From assembly GCA_017415945.1 (NCBI GenBank), contig JAFQDR010000258.1:1-23331 (forward strand): 23,331 bases of DNA. The letters are read 5' to 3'. The notes beneath the pieces were generated by a model. That model saw nothing but the letters and a program-made list of their open reading frames with translations, did not search any database and was not told the DNA's origin. Both the position numbers and the translations under genes were made by a program. Shown here piece by piece: positions 1-8,768 of the stretch (its first letter is position 1; every line of letters starts with the position of its first letter). This DNA is from Oscillospiraceae bacterium. Its GTDB lineage: Bacteria; Bacillota_A; Clostridia; Oscillospirales; Oscillospiraceae.

Positions 1-140
1 GGTGGGGAGATGTCGAACGAAGTGAGACAGAGGGGACGGGCTGTTCAGCGGCAGCACCCTCCCTCTTTCCCCCTCCCCTTTGGGGAGGGGGTAGGGGGTG
101 GGGCAAAATTAAGCGAAATCATACTTTTTTGACAAGTTGA
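1..140. repeat. G/C-rich intergenic repeat with perfect hairpin and G-quadruplex-like run
   Basis: No gene is seen here. The stretch opens with GGGGAGATGTC ... GAGACAGAGGGG, a layout I associate with short dispersed intergenic repeats in gut Clostridia; that link is from memory and unchecked. Positions 69-78 (CCCCCTCCCC) pair perfectly with 82-91 around a TTT loop. Positions 82-103 hold four G runs (4, 5, 5 and 4 G) separated by one or two bases, which is a good intramolecular G-quadruplex pattern on the plus strand. The hairpin and the quadruplex use the same bases and so exclude each other. Confidence 0.5.
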
Positions 141-167
141 AAGCCGCACAATTTGTGCGGCTTTTTT
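141..167 (+). terminator. Rho-independent terminator of an upstream unit
   Basis: AAGCCGCACA (141-150) pairs with TGTGCGGCTT (154-163) around a three-base loop, followed by a T run to 167. It ends a transcript entering from left of the window and separates it from the lon promoter. Confidence 0.8.
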
Positions 168-192
168 ACGCAGATAAAGTATAAATTACCGC

Positions 193-221
193 TTGCAATA
201 TGTCCGAAAATGTAGTATAAT
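193..221 (+). promoter_or_regulatory. Sigma-A promoter of lon-engB
   Basis: A -35 TTGCAA (193-198) and a -10 TATAAT (216-221) are 17 bp apart. Transcription should start near 228, giving a leader of about 80 nt with a possible hairpin (GCTG 259-262 with CAGC 283-286, CCGG inside both arms). No CIRCE element and no clear CtsR heptad repeat was seen, so heat-shock control by those repressors is not supported. Confidence 0.75.
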
Positions 222-310
222 GTATAGGTAACCATAGAAAGAGAAAACCAGAAAGCCAGCTGTTGTCCGGCGGTAAGACCGGCAGCACACTATGAAAAGA
301 GAGGCATACT

Positions 311-2716
311 ATGCAGGAAAAGAAAAAAACAACTGAAAAACTGCCGACCATACCCATGCGTGGGACGGTTGCGTTTCCGCATATGGTCATGCATTTTGAC
401 ATTGCAAGAGATATGTCCGTCAAAGCGATTGAAGAGGCTCTCCGCGGTGACCGGAGACTGTTCCTCGCTGCCCAGAAGGACGTTTTTATCGAAGACCCAC
501 AGCCGCACGAAATTCATGAGATCGGCGTTGTGGCTGAAATCAAGCAGACGCTCAAGCCCCAGGATGATACAATCCGTGTGCTGGTAGAAGGCCTGTACCG
601 TGCCCGCATTCAATCCATGGAACGCAGCGGCGGCATGATTTTCACCGAAGTCAAGCGCATCCCGCTTAACAGCCGTGAAGTGTATGATGAAATCGAAATG
701 TCCGCTCTCGTGCGTGCCATCAAGAATATCTATGAGCGTTACAGTCGCCTGTTCCCCCGCATGCCTAAGGAGGTCATGATCTCAGTAATGTGCCAGGATG
801 ACCCCATGCGGCTCTATGAGGCGATTGCTTTCAACACCATGCTCGACTATAAGGATAAGCAGCTCCTGCTTGAGGAGAGCAGTCTGTTCAATCGTCTGAG
901 TCTGCTCTACGACATTCTCTGTAAAGAGACCCGTGTACTTGAAATGGAAAAGGATATTCAGGAACGCACACAGGAGAGCATTGACCGCGGCCAGAGAGAA
1001 TACTTCCTCCGTGAGCAGATGCGTGTGATTTCCGGTCAGCTCAAAGAAGAAACCGGAGAAGGGGAAGACGATGCTGATTCCTATATGGAACGTATCTGTG
1101 AGCTCTGCCTTCCTGAGGACAGCGAGAATAAGCTTCTCAAGGAAGCATCCCGCCTCAACCATCTTCCCATGGCATCACAGGAGGCTTTTGTCATCAGCAA
1201 CTTCCTTGATACCTGTCTGGAACTTCCGTGGCATGAACTGTCTGAAGAGAATATGGATCTTGCTTCTGCAAAGACAAAGCTCGATGAGGATCACTATGGA
1301 CTCGATAAGGTCAAGGAGCGTATTCTGGAGACCCTGTCCGTCCGCGTGCTCAACCCTGAACTCAAGGGACAGATCCTCTGCCTCGTCGGCCCGCCCGGTA
1401 TTGGCAAATCCTCCATTGGCCGTTCGATCGCTGATGCTGTTTCCCGTAAGTTTGTCCGTGTTTCCCTCGGCGGCGTTCGTGACGAAGCGGATATCCGAGG
1501 ACACCGCAAGACTTATGTGGGTGCCATGCCCGGCCGTATCATTGCAGCCCTGCAGCAGGCCGGTACCAGAAATCCTCTCATTCTGCTTGATGAGATCGAT
1601 AAGATGAGCAATGACTATAAGGGCGACCCGTCCGCAGCCATGCTCGAGGTGCTCGACAGTGAGCAGAATCATGCATTCCGCGACCACTACATAGAGATTC
1701 CCTTTGACCTCAGTCAGGTGATGTTCGTGGCCACAGCCAACACAATGGATACCATTCCTGCGCCTCTGCGTGACAGAATGGAGATTATTGAACTGGGCAG
1801 CTATACGCGTGAGGAGAAATTCCAGATCGCCAAGCGTCATCTTGTCGGCAAACAGCTTGATGCACACGGACTTAAACCCGTACAGTGCCGTATTGAGGAT
1901 GCAGTGCTCTATGAAATGATCGATTCTTATACAAAGGAAGCCGGTGTGCGTAATCTTGAGCGTACCATCGGCAAGGTCTGCCGTAAGGTGGCCAAGCTGA
2001 TCGCTTCCGGTGAGCGCAAGCGTGTGACTGTCAAGTGCAAGGATCTGAAGGGTTATCTCGGTATTCCGAAGTACCTCCCCGATCCGCAGAGCCAGAAGAA
2101 CACCGTCGGACTCGTCAATGGCCTTGCGTGGACATCTGTTGGCGGCGTTATGATGCCGCTGGAGGCCCTTGTTCTGGAAGGCAAGGGCGCTGTCGAAATC
2201 ACCGGTTCCCTCGGTGATGTGATGAAGGAGAGCGCAAAGCTCGCTGTCAGCTATACACGCAGCGTTGCCAAGCAGTACGGTATTCCGGCCGATTTCCACA
2301 AGACGACGGATCTGCACATTCACGCGCCCGAAGGTGCGGTGCCCAAGGACGGCCCCTCCGCAGGTGTGACTATGACAACAGCCCTTATCTCTGCATTGTC
2401 CGGGATTCCGGTCAGAGCGGATGTCGCCATGACCGGTGAGATCACACTCCATGGCAGAGTCATGCCCATCGGCGGCCTGCGTGAGAAGTCCATGGCAGCC
2501 TACAAAGCGGGTATTCGCACTGTGCTGTTCCCCGAGGGGAATCGTGCCGATCTTGAGGAAGTGGATGATATCGTGAAGGAAAACGTGACCTTTATTCCCG
2601 TTTCCCATCTGTCCGAGGTGCTTGATGCTGCACTTGAAAAGCCCGAGGTACCTGTCGCTTCCGAGGATGCCTCACCCCGTAAGAAGAACAAGACAGCCTC
2701 TGAAATCCGTGCATAA
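311..2716 (+). CDS. lon: ATP-dependent Lon protease
   Basis: Lon is a cytoplasmic hexameric protease that unfolds and degrades damaged and short-lived regulatory proteins. At 801 residues it has normal LonA length and all three parts. The N-terminal substrate-binding domain (about 1-210) begins with the usual [15 protein letters not shown] segment. The AAA+ module has Walker A GPPGIGKS at 360-367 and Walker [11 protein letters not shown]. The C-terminal S16 protease domain has the catalytic Ser in PKDGPSAG (residue 683) and the catalytic Lys in GGLREK (residue 726); the 43-residue spacing matches E. coli Ser679/Lys722. The start is supported by GAGAGG upstream. engB begins 12 bp after the stop, a common lon-engB pairing in Firmicutes. 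The C-terminal tail is Lys-rich. Nothing appears broken. Confidence 0.97.
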   Translation: MQEKKKTTEKLPTIPMRGTVAFPHMVMHFDIARDMSVKAIEEALRGDRRLFLAAQKDVFIEDPQPHEIHEIGVVAEIKQTLKPQDDTIRVLVEGLYRARIQSMERSGGMIFTEVKRIPLNSREVYDEIEMSALVRAIKNIYERYSRLFPRMPKEVMISVMCQDDPMRLYEAIAFNTMLDYKDKQLLLEESSLFNRLSLLYDILCKETRVLEMEKDIQERTQESIDRGQREYFLREQMRVISGQLKEETGEGEDDADSYMERICELCLPEDSENKLLKEASRLNHLPMASQEAFVISNFLDTCLELPWHELSEENMDLASAKTKLDEDHYGLDKVKERILETLSVRVLNPELKGQILCLVGPPGIGKSSIGRSIADAVSRKFVRVSLGGVRDEADIRGHRKTYVGAMPGRIIAALQQAGTRNPLILLDEIDKMSNDYKGDPSAAMLEVLDSEQNHAFRDHYIEIPFDLSQVMFVATANTMDTIPAPLRDRMEIIELGSYTREEKFQIAKRHLVGKQLDAHGLKPVQCRIEDAVLYEMIDSYTKEAGVRNLERTIGKVCRKVAKLIASGERKRVTVKCKDLKGYLGIPKYLPDPQSQKNTVGLVNGLAWTSVGGVMMPLEALVLEGKGAVEITGSLGDVMKESAKLAVSYTRSVAKQYGIPADFHKTTDLHIHAPEGAVPKDGPSAGVTMTTALISALSGIPVRADVAMTGEITLHGRVMPIGGLREKSMAAYKAGIRTVLFPEGNRADLEEVDDIVKENVTFIPVSHLSEVLDAALEKPEVPVASEDASPRKKNKTASEIRA

Positions 2717-2728
2717 CAGGAGGAAGAC

Positions 2729-3346
2729 ATGAAACTGAATGACGTATCCTTTGCCATGGCCTGCGGCAAGACATCCCAGCTGCCAAAGCCCTCGCGAATG
2801 GAATTTGCCTTCCTTGGCCGATCCAATGTGGGAAAATCCACATTGATCAATAAAATCGTAAATAGAAAATCCCTTGCCAGAGTCAGTGCCGTGCCCGGCA
2901 AAACCGCAACCATCAATTTTTATGCGGTCGATCATGTCTATTTTGTCGATCTGCCCGGCTATGGCTATGCCAAGACATCCAAGCCCGAGCAGGAACGCCT
3001 GAAGAAGCTGATCTATGGTTACCTGTCTGCGGACAGAGATCTCAGGCTTGCTGTGCAGCTGCTGGATATGCGGCATGCACCATCCAAGGATGATCTGGAG
3101 ATGATCAATGCCCTCATCGATGAGGAGATACCCTTCATCATTGTCTTTACAAAGGCCGATAAGCTCAACAAAACTGAGCGAGCCAAGCGGCTTGCAGCAT
3201 TTGCGGAGGAGATTCCGTGTTTTGAAGATATTCATGCCATCTGCTATTCTGCCAAGACCTTTGAGGGTCAGGAGATGCTGCAGACGCTGCTCTCGGATAT
3301 TGCTGACGAGACGGATGAGGAAGACGATTCCGAACCGGAAGAATAA
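2729..3346 (+). CDS. engB: Ribosome-biogenesis GTP-binding protein EngB (YsxC/YihA)
   Basis: EngB is an essential small GTPase needed for late assembly of the 50S ribosomal subunit in the cytoplasm. At 205 residues it has family length. The G motifs are in order: G1 GRSNVGKST, a switch-I stretch around PGKTATINFY, G3 DLPGYGYAK, G4 TKADKLN and G5 YSAK near the C-terminus. The tail is Asp/Glu-rich (TDEEDDSEPEE). AGGAGG seven bases before ATG fixes the start. It is cotranscribed with lon, 12 bp away, and followed at once by a strong terminator. Confidence 0.96.
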   Translation: MKLNDVSFAMACGKTSQLPKPSRMEFAFLGRSNVGKSTLINKIVNRKSLARVSAVPGKTATINFYAVDHVYFVDLPGYGYAKTSKPEQERLKKLIYGYLSADRDLRLAVQLLDMRHAPSKDDLEMINALIDEEIPFIIVFTKADKLNKTERAKRLAAFAEEIPCFEDIHAICYSAKTFEGQEMLQTLLSDIADETDEEDDSEPEE

Positions 3347-3350
3347 GATG

Positions 3351-3386
3351 AAAATTCCTGTGGATGACCCCACAGGAATTTTTTTT
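3351..3386 (+). terminator. Terminator of lon-engB
   Basis: A perfect 13-bp stem (3351-3363 with 3370-3382), a six-base loop, and eight T (3379-3386). It begins five bases after the engB stop codon. Confidence 0.92.
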
Positions 3387-3396
3387 GAAAAACCTC

Positions 3397-3425
3397 TTTA
3401 CTTTTGCGCGATGATGTGTTAAAAT
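3397..3425 (+). promoter_or_regulatory. Promoter of the yerC-like gene
   Basis: TTTACT (3397-3402) and TAAAAT (3420-3425), 17 bp apart, just after the engB terminator. It indicates that the next gene has its own transcript. Confidence 0.55.
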
Positions 3426-3460
3426 AGAAATAAGAATACGCCCGAAAGGAAGGACGACCC

Positions 3461-3808
3461 ATGAAACGTGGAAAATTCAAGCCCAGTGCACTGGACGAAT
3501 TATATGAGGCCATTCTCTGTCTGGAAACCAAGGAGGAGTGCAGTGCGTTCTTCGATGATCTCTGCACAGTTCTGGAGCTCCAGACCATCTCGCAGCGTCT
3601 GCAGGTGGCAAAGATGCTCCGTGATCATCACGTCTACAGTGATATTGTATCCGCAACAGGCGCCAGCACCGCTACCATCAGCCGTGTGAACCGTTCGCTG
3701 AATTATCAGAGTAAGAATGGCTATGATATTGTATTCAATCGTCTCCGTGAAAAGAATGGTGACGCCGCTGTGCATACGGAAAATGCCGGTGCTGAAGCAG
3801 AAGAATAA
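3461..3808 (+). CDS. YerC/YecD-family TrpR-like DNA-binding protein
   Basis: This 115-residue protein matches the YerC/YecD family, small helical proteins with a TrpR-repressor-like helix-turn-helix. The N-terminal ALDELYEAILCLETKEEC region and the central helices ending in SDIVSATGASTATISRVNRSL (about 62-84) are the family's conserved part; the second half of that run is the recognition helix. Its target is not established for the family; in B. subtilis it is only loosely tied to transcription or repair. AAGGAAGG upstream of ATG supports the start. The C-terminal tail (about 25 residues) is variable and acidic. It is monocistronic, with its own promoter and terminator. Confidence 0.85.
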   Translation: MKRGKFKPSALDELYEAILCLETKEECSAFFDDLCTVLELQTISQRLQVAKMLRDHHVYSDIVSATGASTATISRVNRSLNYQSKNGYDIVFNRLREKNGDAAVHTENAGAEAEE

Positions 3809-3814
3809 GCGAGA

Positions 3815-3844
3815 AATGGACATCCTTCGGGGTGTCTATTTTTT
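3815..3844 (+). terminator. Terminator of the yerC-like gene
   Basis: An 11-pair stem (3815-3825 with 3830-3840, including G-T pairs) closed by a C(TTCG)G tetraloop, followed by a T run to 3844. Confidence 0.85.
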
Positions 3845-3948
3845 ACCATCAATATATGAATATTCAGTGAATGGGTTTCGTGTACATGTGGGTTCACATT
3901 TACTATGAAAAATTGTCATTTTTACTAAGTTATTGCTCACAATCTGTA

Positions 3949-3977
3949 TTGACGAAGGCGATAAAATCGTATATAAT
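3949..3977 (+). promoter_or_regulatory. Strong promoter of the rhamnogalacturonan lyase gene
   Basis: TTGACG (3949-3954) and TATAAT (3972-3977) with a 17-bp spacer, one base from consensus. Upstream, TGAATATTCA (3857-3866) is a perfect palindrome and ATGTG-GGTT-CACAT (3886-3899) is a short inverted repeat. Either could be an operator, but nothing shows what would bind. Confidence 0.8.
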
Positions 3978-4020
3978 TAAGAAAAATCATGTTAGACATG
4001 AAGTATAAGGTGGAATGGTT

Positions 4021-7000
4021 ATGAAGAAAAGAATTGGCGCTGCTCTTCTTTCCGGCGTGATGTGTATGTCGCTCTGCAGCGGCGTGCTTCCCGGGAAATA
4101 TGATACTGCAGCAACGGTATCCGCAGCCTCCGGTCCGACAATGGAACATCTGGACAGAGGTATCACAGCGGTCAACACAGGTTCCGGCATGCTCGTCAGC
4201 TGGCGTTTTCTGGCGAACGATCCGGACAGTGCAGTATTCAAGCTCTATCGCAATGACACATTGATCTACACAAGTAATGCCGGAGATGCAACCTGCTATC
4301 TCGATGCAGGCGGCAGTGCTTCCAGCACATATCGTGTGGAGACCTACAACGGCGAGACCCGCATTGGCAGCGATGTCTGCGGTATGAACTCCAATGGTTC
4401 CTATTTTGACGTGCCTCTGAAGAAGCCTGGCAGCGTTTATACACCGAATGACTGCTCTGTTGGCGACGTAGACGGTGACGGTGAATATGAATTGTTCGTC
4501 AAGTGGGATCCTTCCACATCCAAGGATAACTCCCAGAAGGGTAAGACTGACCCCTGCATCATTGAATGTTATAAGCTCGATGGTACAAGACTCTGGCAGA
4601 TCAATATCGGTCACAATATCCGTTCCGGTGCGCATTATACGCAGTTCTTTGTTGCGGACTTTGACCTTGACGGCAAGGCTGAGATGACCTGCAAGACTGC
4701 CGACGGTACTGTGGACGGTCAGGGTAATGTAATCGGTGATGCCAGTGCTGTGTATTATGACGGCAGCGGTTTGATTTATTCCGGCCCTGAGTATTATACT
4801 CTGTTTGACGGCGAGACCGGTAAGGCACTTCATACCATTGATTACGAGCCAGGTCGTGGGGACCCGACAAAATGGGGTAAGTCCAGCGATAAGTATAACC
4901 GTGTTGAGAGATACTGGGGCGTTGTTGCCTACCTCGATGGTGTGACGCCTTCTGTAGTTACAGGCCGCGGCTACTATGGAAGAATGACCGCAACTGCTTA
5001 TAAGGTAGAGAACGATAAGCTCGTTAAGCTCTGGGCATTCGATACCGGCACAAGCTCCAGCACACTTGGCTACGGCGATGGCAACCACAACAGCATGCCT
5101 GCGGACGTGGACGGTGACGGCAGACAGGAGATCATCACAGGTTCTACCTGTATCGATGATGATGGTACGCTCAAGTGGTGTACCAATCAGGGACACGGCG
5201 ACGCCATGCATGTCGGTGACCTCGATCCTGCAAACCCCGGCATTGAGGTATGGATCTGCCACGAGGACAGCCCCTACGGTGTGACTCTGATTGACGGTGA
5301 TACCGGACAGAAGATTTTCCATAAGGATGGTTCCGGTGATACTGGCCGCTGCTGTGCAGATAATGTCTGGGCTGGCAATGACGGTGCAGAATTCTGGGGC
5401 AATGGCAATGATGTATACAACAGCAGCGGTTCTACGCTGTCCTGCCGCAGACCGGCCATTAACTTCCTGTCCTACTGGGACGGCGACCTCGAGAGAGAAA
5501 TCCTCGATGGTTATACAGATTCTCCTGCGACCATCACAAAGATGAAGGCGGATGGCACACTGACCACTCTGCTTTCCACCGATGGCTATTATACCTGCAA
5601 CACCACAAAGGGCACCCCCTGTCTTTCCGCCGACCTCTTCGGTGACTGGCGTGAGGAACTTGTGGTCAGAGCAGCGGACGGTAATTCCGTCAGAATCTAT
5701 ACAACTTCTTATGATACCGATTATCGTATCACAACCTTGATGCACGATGCACAGTATCGTAATCAGGTTGCAAGCCAGCAGGTTGCCTACAACCAGCCCC
5801 CTCATCCGAGCTTCTATCTCGGTTCTGAGAGAGCACTGCCTGCACGTCCGAATGTGAATATCTGCATCGGCGGCAAGGCCGGCGCTGTGATCGACACGAC
5901 ACATACCTACAGAATCAAGAATCAGAACAGCGGTCTGTACCTTGAAGCAGCTGATGCAGTTGCTGCAAACGGTACAAACGTACAGCAGGGTACCACCGGT
6001 GCAATGAACTGGACTCTGGAGGATGCAGGTGAAGGCTACTACCGTGTTTATTCAGAGATGGGCGACGGCAAGACCTATCTGCTCGACCTTGACTACGGCA
6101 ATCCCGACAATGGCACAAATATCGGCGTCTGGGGCGATACCCAGAGCGATGCACAGCTCTTCAAGTTCGTACAGAACGGCGATGGTTCCTACACCATCTG
6201 CACAAAGGCCACTGCCGACAAGAGCGCACTGGGTGTTACCAGTGCCTCCAAGGACGAGGGTGCAAACGTAATCCAGTGGGAATGCGACAGCACCTCCAAC
6301 CAGAACTGGATTCTTGAAATTGTGATTCCCGTACTGAATGGTAAGCTGTTTACCAATCTGCAGGTACAGGATACCAGCACATATCAGATGTGGTCCATTG
6401 ATGATGCGGCTGCCGTCGGAGACCTGATCTATGGTGACCGTACTGCGACTTATCTGGAACTGCCCGATGCACTTGTGGGTGCAGAAGTGATTCTCCCCGC
6501 ATGTGATGCGAAATTCACAACAACGGATCTGGCATCCTTCACAGCAGGAGCCGATATGACAGTATATGTTGCTCTCGACAGCCGTGTAACAACAGCTCCC
6601 GCCTGGCTGAGCGACTGGACATTGACAGACATGACAACATGCTATAACACTGATTTTAATTACAAGATCTATGCAAAGGAAATGACCGCAGGCGAGGTAC
6701 AGACTCTCGGTACAAACGGCCAGTCTTCCGGCTGCGTGAACTACACAGTATTTGCAGTGGAAAATGCACCCCAGCAGACTGATGCGCCGGAAACAACCAC
6801 CGAGCCGATCACAACCGTTCCCGCAACAACCACAGCAGAGACGACCACAACCGCTTCTGAGCAGACGGATCCCAATCAGGGCTCCGGTGCAGAGACCACA
6901 ACTGCGCCCGTGCAGAGTGAAACTACAACCACTACACAGGCTGATGTGACAGACACTGTTCTGTACGGTGACGTGAATCTGGATAATGGTGTCAGCATCG

Positions 7001-7161
7001 TTGACGTGGTTATGCTCAACAAGTCCATTCTCGGTTCTGAGACACTCAATGCACAGCAGAAACTTAACGCTGATGTGAATCGTGATCTGAACTGTGATGC
7101 TAACGATTCTCTCGTGATTCTCAAGCATCTGGTTGATCTGATCGAAACGCTTCCCGTTTGA
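4021..7161 (+). CDS. Secreted PL11 rhamnogalacturonan lyase with ricin-type CBM and dockerin
   Basis: It is predicted to cleave the rhamnogalacturonan-I backbone of pectin by beta-elimination outside the cell (known PL11 activity). Order: signal peptide (1 to about 35, cleavage near VSA-AS); PL11 beta-propeller (about 36-620) with Asp-rich calcium-type loops DVDGDGEYE (near 150), DFDLDGKAE (near 214) and DVDGDGRQE (near 362); ricin-B-like CBM13-type domain (about 627-768); a further beta-sandwich module (about 772-920) not firmly identified; Thr/Pro linker (about 923-975); and a type-I dockerin (about 982-1046) with two Asp/Asn loops, GDVNLDNG and ADVNRDLNCD. The start at 4021 is chosen over an in-frame ATG at 4015 because AAGGTGG (4007-4013) is seven bases from it but one base from 4015. 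The product is 1,046 residues. The dockerin implies docking to a cohesin scaffold encoded elsewhere. Confidence 0.93.
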   Translation: MKKRIGAALLSGVMCMSLCSGVLPGKYDTAATVSAASGPTMEHLDRGITAVNTGSGMLVSWRFLANDPDSAVFKLYRNDTLIYTSNAGDATCYLDAGGSASSTYRVETYNGETRIGSDVCGMNSNGSYFDVPLKKPGSVYTPNDCSVGDVDGDGEYELFVKWDPSTSKDNSQKGKTDPCIIECYKLDGTRLWQINIGHNIRSGAHYTQFFVADFDLDGKAEMTCKTADGTVDGQGNVIGDASAVYYDGSGLIYSGPEYYTLFDGETGKALHTIDYEPGRGDPTKWGKSSDKYNRVERYWGVVAYLDGVTPSVVTGRGYYGRMTATAYKVENDKLVKLWAFDTGTSSSTLGYGDGNHNSMPADVDGDGRQEIITGSTCIDDDGTLKWCTNQGHGDAMHVGDLDPANPGIEVWICHEDSPYGVTLIDGDTGQKIFHKDGSGDTGRCCADNVWAGNDGAEFWGNGNDVYNSSGSTLSCRRPAINFLSYWDGDLEREILDGYTDSPATITKMKADGTLTTLLSTDGYYTCNTTKGTPCLSADLFGDWREELVVRAADGNSVRIYTTSYDTDYRITTLMHDAQYRNQVASQQVAYNQPPHPSFYLGSERALPARPNVNICIGGKAGAVIDTTHTYRIKNQNSGLYLEAADAVAANGTNVQQGTTGAMNWTLEDAGEGYYRVYSEMGDGKTYLLDLDYGNPDNGTNIGVWGDTQSDAQLFKFVQNGDGSYTICTKATADKSALGVTSASKDEGANVIQWECDSTSNQNWILEIVIPVLNGKLFTNLQVQDTSTYQMWSIDDAAAVGDLIYGDRTATYLELPDALVGAEVILPACDAKFTTTDLASFTAGADMTVYVALDSRVTTAPAWLSDWTLTDMTTCYNTDFNYKIYAKEMTAGEVQTLGTNGQSSGCVNYTVFAVENAPQQTDAPETTTEPITTVPATTTAETTTTASEQTDPNQGSGAETTTAPVQSETTTTTQADVTDTVLYGDVNLDNGVSIVDVVMLNKSILGSETLNAQQKLNADVNRDLNCDANDSLVILKHLVDLIETLPV

Positions 7162-7174
7162 TGATTCCAAAAAT

Positions 7175-7205
7175 AAAAGAGCTTCCCGAACGGGAAGCTC
7201 TTTTT
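7175..7205. terminator. Bidirectional terminator between convergent genes
   Basis: AAAAGAGCTTCCC pairs with GGGAAGCTCTTTT around a GAAC loop, with T runs on both strands. It serves the lyase gene and the convergent minus-strand hydrolase, whose stop codon (7204-7206) lies in its right edge. Confidence 0.9.
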
Positions 7206-7959
7206 ATGCTGATAAGAAATCCTCAACGATCGAAATCCATTCTGACGGCTGCCAGATGGCCTTGTAACAGTGCACATCGCCCTTGCAGCAGTGAATCTGC
7301 ATATCCTGGTGCACAGCCTGCATCCGGTGTGCAGATTTCTTCGAGAGAATTTCATTTCCCTTTGTGCCATGCATAAACAGCAGCTTTGTGGATGGATCGG
7401 GAGACTTCACAGGGATGCGTGTGGTCGCCATAACGCCGATCATGTGCCGGATGGTATCCTCGCTCATATGGTCAGCAATGCGGAGATATGAGGGGAGATG
7501 CACCTCGGGGAGAAAATCGCGACTAAATGCTCTGAGCGTTGCAGGATCACGCTTTCTCGATTTGCGGATGATGGAGAGGTAATTGCTTGTCATAATGCGG
7601 CAAAGCAAACCGCCGCAGGAGATCAGCGGTGCCCCGTCAAGCACAAGCTGCCGGATCGGAAGATTCTGTCTGCACCAGAGGCAGTTAGCCACAGCCCCGC
7701 CCATGGAAATGCCGCAGACTGCCTGTACATGCGCCCAGCCCTGTCCTTTGCAGAAGGCTTCAATCTGCGCAGCTTCTTTCTCAAGCGAGACAAATTCACT
7801 GGGTTCTTCTTCCTCGTGACCATCGAGGACAACTGCCGCTACATAATATGTACGGGAAAAGTGATCAATCTGTGTCTGCCAGATCTGCCACGGCGTCAGT
7901 GCGCCATGGATCAGCAGCATGACAGGGTTTGTGTTCTCACCGAAGAGATGGAATCTCAT
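7204..7959 (-). CDS. Alpha/beta-fold hydrolase
   Basis: A 251-residue cytoplasmic protein without a signal peptide. LLIHGAL (about 15-21) is the oxyanion-hole HG turn, VCGISMGGAV the nucleophile elbow (GxSxG, Ser85), and the late GDVHCYKA holds the probable catalytic His (about 230). The acid residue, usually Asp in the strand before the His, is not obvious near LFMHGTKGNE, so catalysis is likely but not proved. Substrate unknown. Its ATG overlaps the stop of the upstream methyltransferase gene by four bases (ATGA), so the two are translationally coupled. It is the last gene of the TetR-led operon and ends in the shared terminator. Confidence 0.85.
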   Translation of the reverse strand: MRFHLFGENTNPVMLLIHGALTPWQIWQTQIDHFSRTYYVAAVVLDGHEEEEPSEFVSLEKEAAQIEAFCKGQGWAHVQAVCGISMGGAVANCLWCRQNLPIRQLVLDGAPLISCGGLLCRIMTSNYLSIIRKSRKRDPATLRAFSRDFLPEVHLPSYLRIADHMSEDTIRHMIGVMATTRIPVKSPDPSTKLLFMHGTKGNEILSKKSAHRMQAVHQDMQIHCCKGDVHCYKAIWQPSEWISIVEDFLSA

Positions 7960-8768
7960 GTGATGCGCCTCCTCTTTTGATGGTCACAGAATTCGTAGCC
8001 GTAGATTCGGTACAGATCTGCACCGAGATGACGCATCAGACGGAAGCGATAATGATACATACCTTCGAGCTGGTTAACGTATTTCGGCAGAATGATATCA
8101 CGGTCGCAGACACAGCAGATACCTTCGGACGGATTCTCAAAGCAGGAAGGATTGGTCATTCCGAACGTCACTTTTGCTTTCATAGCATTGACAGGATTGC
8201 GGAACTTTGAGATTTTAGCAGCTGTGTTTGAATAAGCATCAAAGAGAAAGAGTGCACGCTTGAAGCGGCTGCGGATGGAACGGAACAGTGCCTGCAGTTC
8301 GGATTCCGTCAGATACATTGTCAGCCCCTCCGCGATGATCAGAATGGGCTGACCATCATAGGAAACCGCATCCATCCATGTCGGGTCAGTGACGGAGAAG
8401 GGGAGCATCCGATAGGAGGACGTTTCCTTGAAATAACGCTTGCGCAGGGAAATGACATCGGGAAAGTCAAGATCATACCACATAGCAGGCTTTGTTTCAA
8501 CACGGCGGCACCGTGCATCCAGACCGCAGCCTGTGTGAATGACGATGGCTCCGGGATTGTGCCGCAGGAAGCATTCGGTCAAAGTGTCAAACTGTCGGGC
8601 ACGCATTGCCATATAGATGGCCAGACGCTTGGATGTGTCAACATGCTTAAAGCGGTCCGGCTCGTTTTTTACAATGGATTCCGCAGTCGGGTCAGAAAGA
8701 AATCCTTCCTGACTCATGATGGCCTTGCCATAGAGCGGAATGAATAAAGTATTGCTTTCATTCTTCAT
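7956..8768 (-). CDS. SAM-dependent methyltransferase, leucine carboxyl methyltransferase (LCMT/PPM1) family
   Basis: A 270-residue class I methyltransferase. IVIHTGCGLDAR (about 75-86) is SAM motif I in the form seen in the LCMT family, YDLDFPDV (about 98-105) supplies the acidic SAM-ribose contact, and AEGLTMYL (about 146-153) is the family's hallmark block. Bacterial members methylate carboxyl or hydroxyl groups of small molecules, in some cases in polyketide-like pathways; the substrate here is unknown. The start at 8768 is chosen because GGAGG lies six bases upstream; longer in-frame starts would extend into the TetR gene. It overlaps the TetR gene by 11 bp and the hydrolase gene by 4 bp, so the three form one tight operon. 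Confidence 0.87.
   Translation of the reverse strand: MKNESNTLFIPLYGKAIMSQEGFLSDPTAESIVKNEPDRFKHVDTSKRLAIYMAMRARQFDTLTECFLRHNPGAIVIHTGCGLDARCRRVETKPAMWYDLDFPDVISLRKRYFKETSSYRMLPFSVTDPTWMDAVSYDGQPILIIAEGLTMYLTESELQALFRSIRSRFKRALFLFDAYSNTAAKISKFRNPVNAMKAKVTFGMTNPSCFENPSEGICCVCDRDIILPKYVNQLEGMYHYRFRLMRHLGADLYRIYGYEFCDHQKRRRIT

Noticed and set aside
193..310. CIRCE or CtsR heat-shock operator upstream of lon
   Set aside because: Neither the TTAGCACTC inverted repeat nor tandem GGTCAAA heptads are present; only a plain sigma-A promoter is seen.
1175..2608. A 477-codon minus-strand open frame inside lon
   Set aside because: Shadow of the intact lon frame; no start signal and no recognisable protein features.
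4015..4020. ATG at 4015 as the start of the lyase
   Set aside because: It lies one base after the Shine-Dalgarno AAGGTGG; the ATG at 4021 has proper spacing and begins a standard signal peptide.
3937..5904. A 655-codon open frame on the minus strand opposite the lyase gene, and another at 6052-7170
   Set aside because: They are antisense shadows of a gene with clear domains, a signal peptide and a promoter. Their translations are Ile/Cys/Arg-rich with no domain or RBS.
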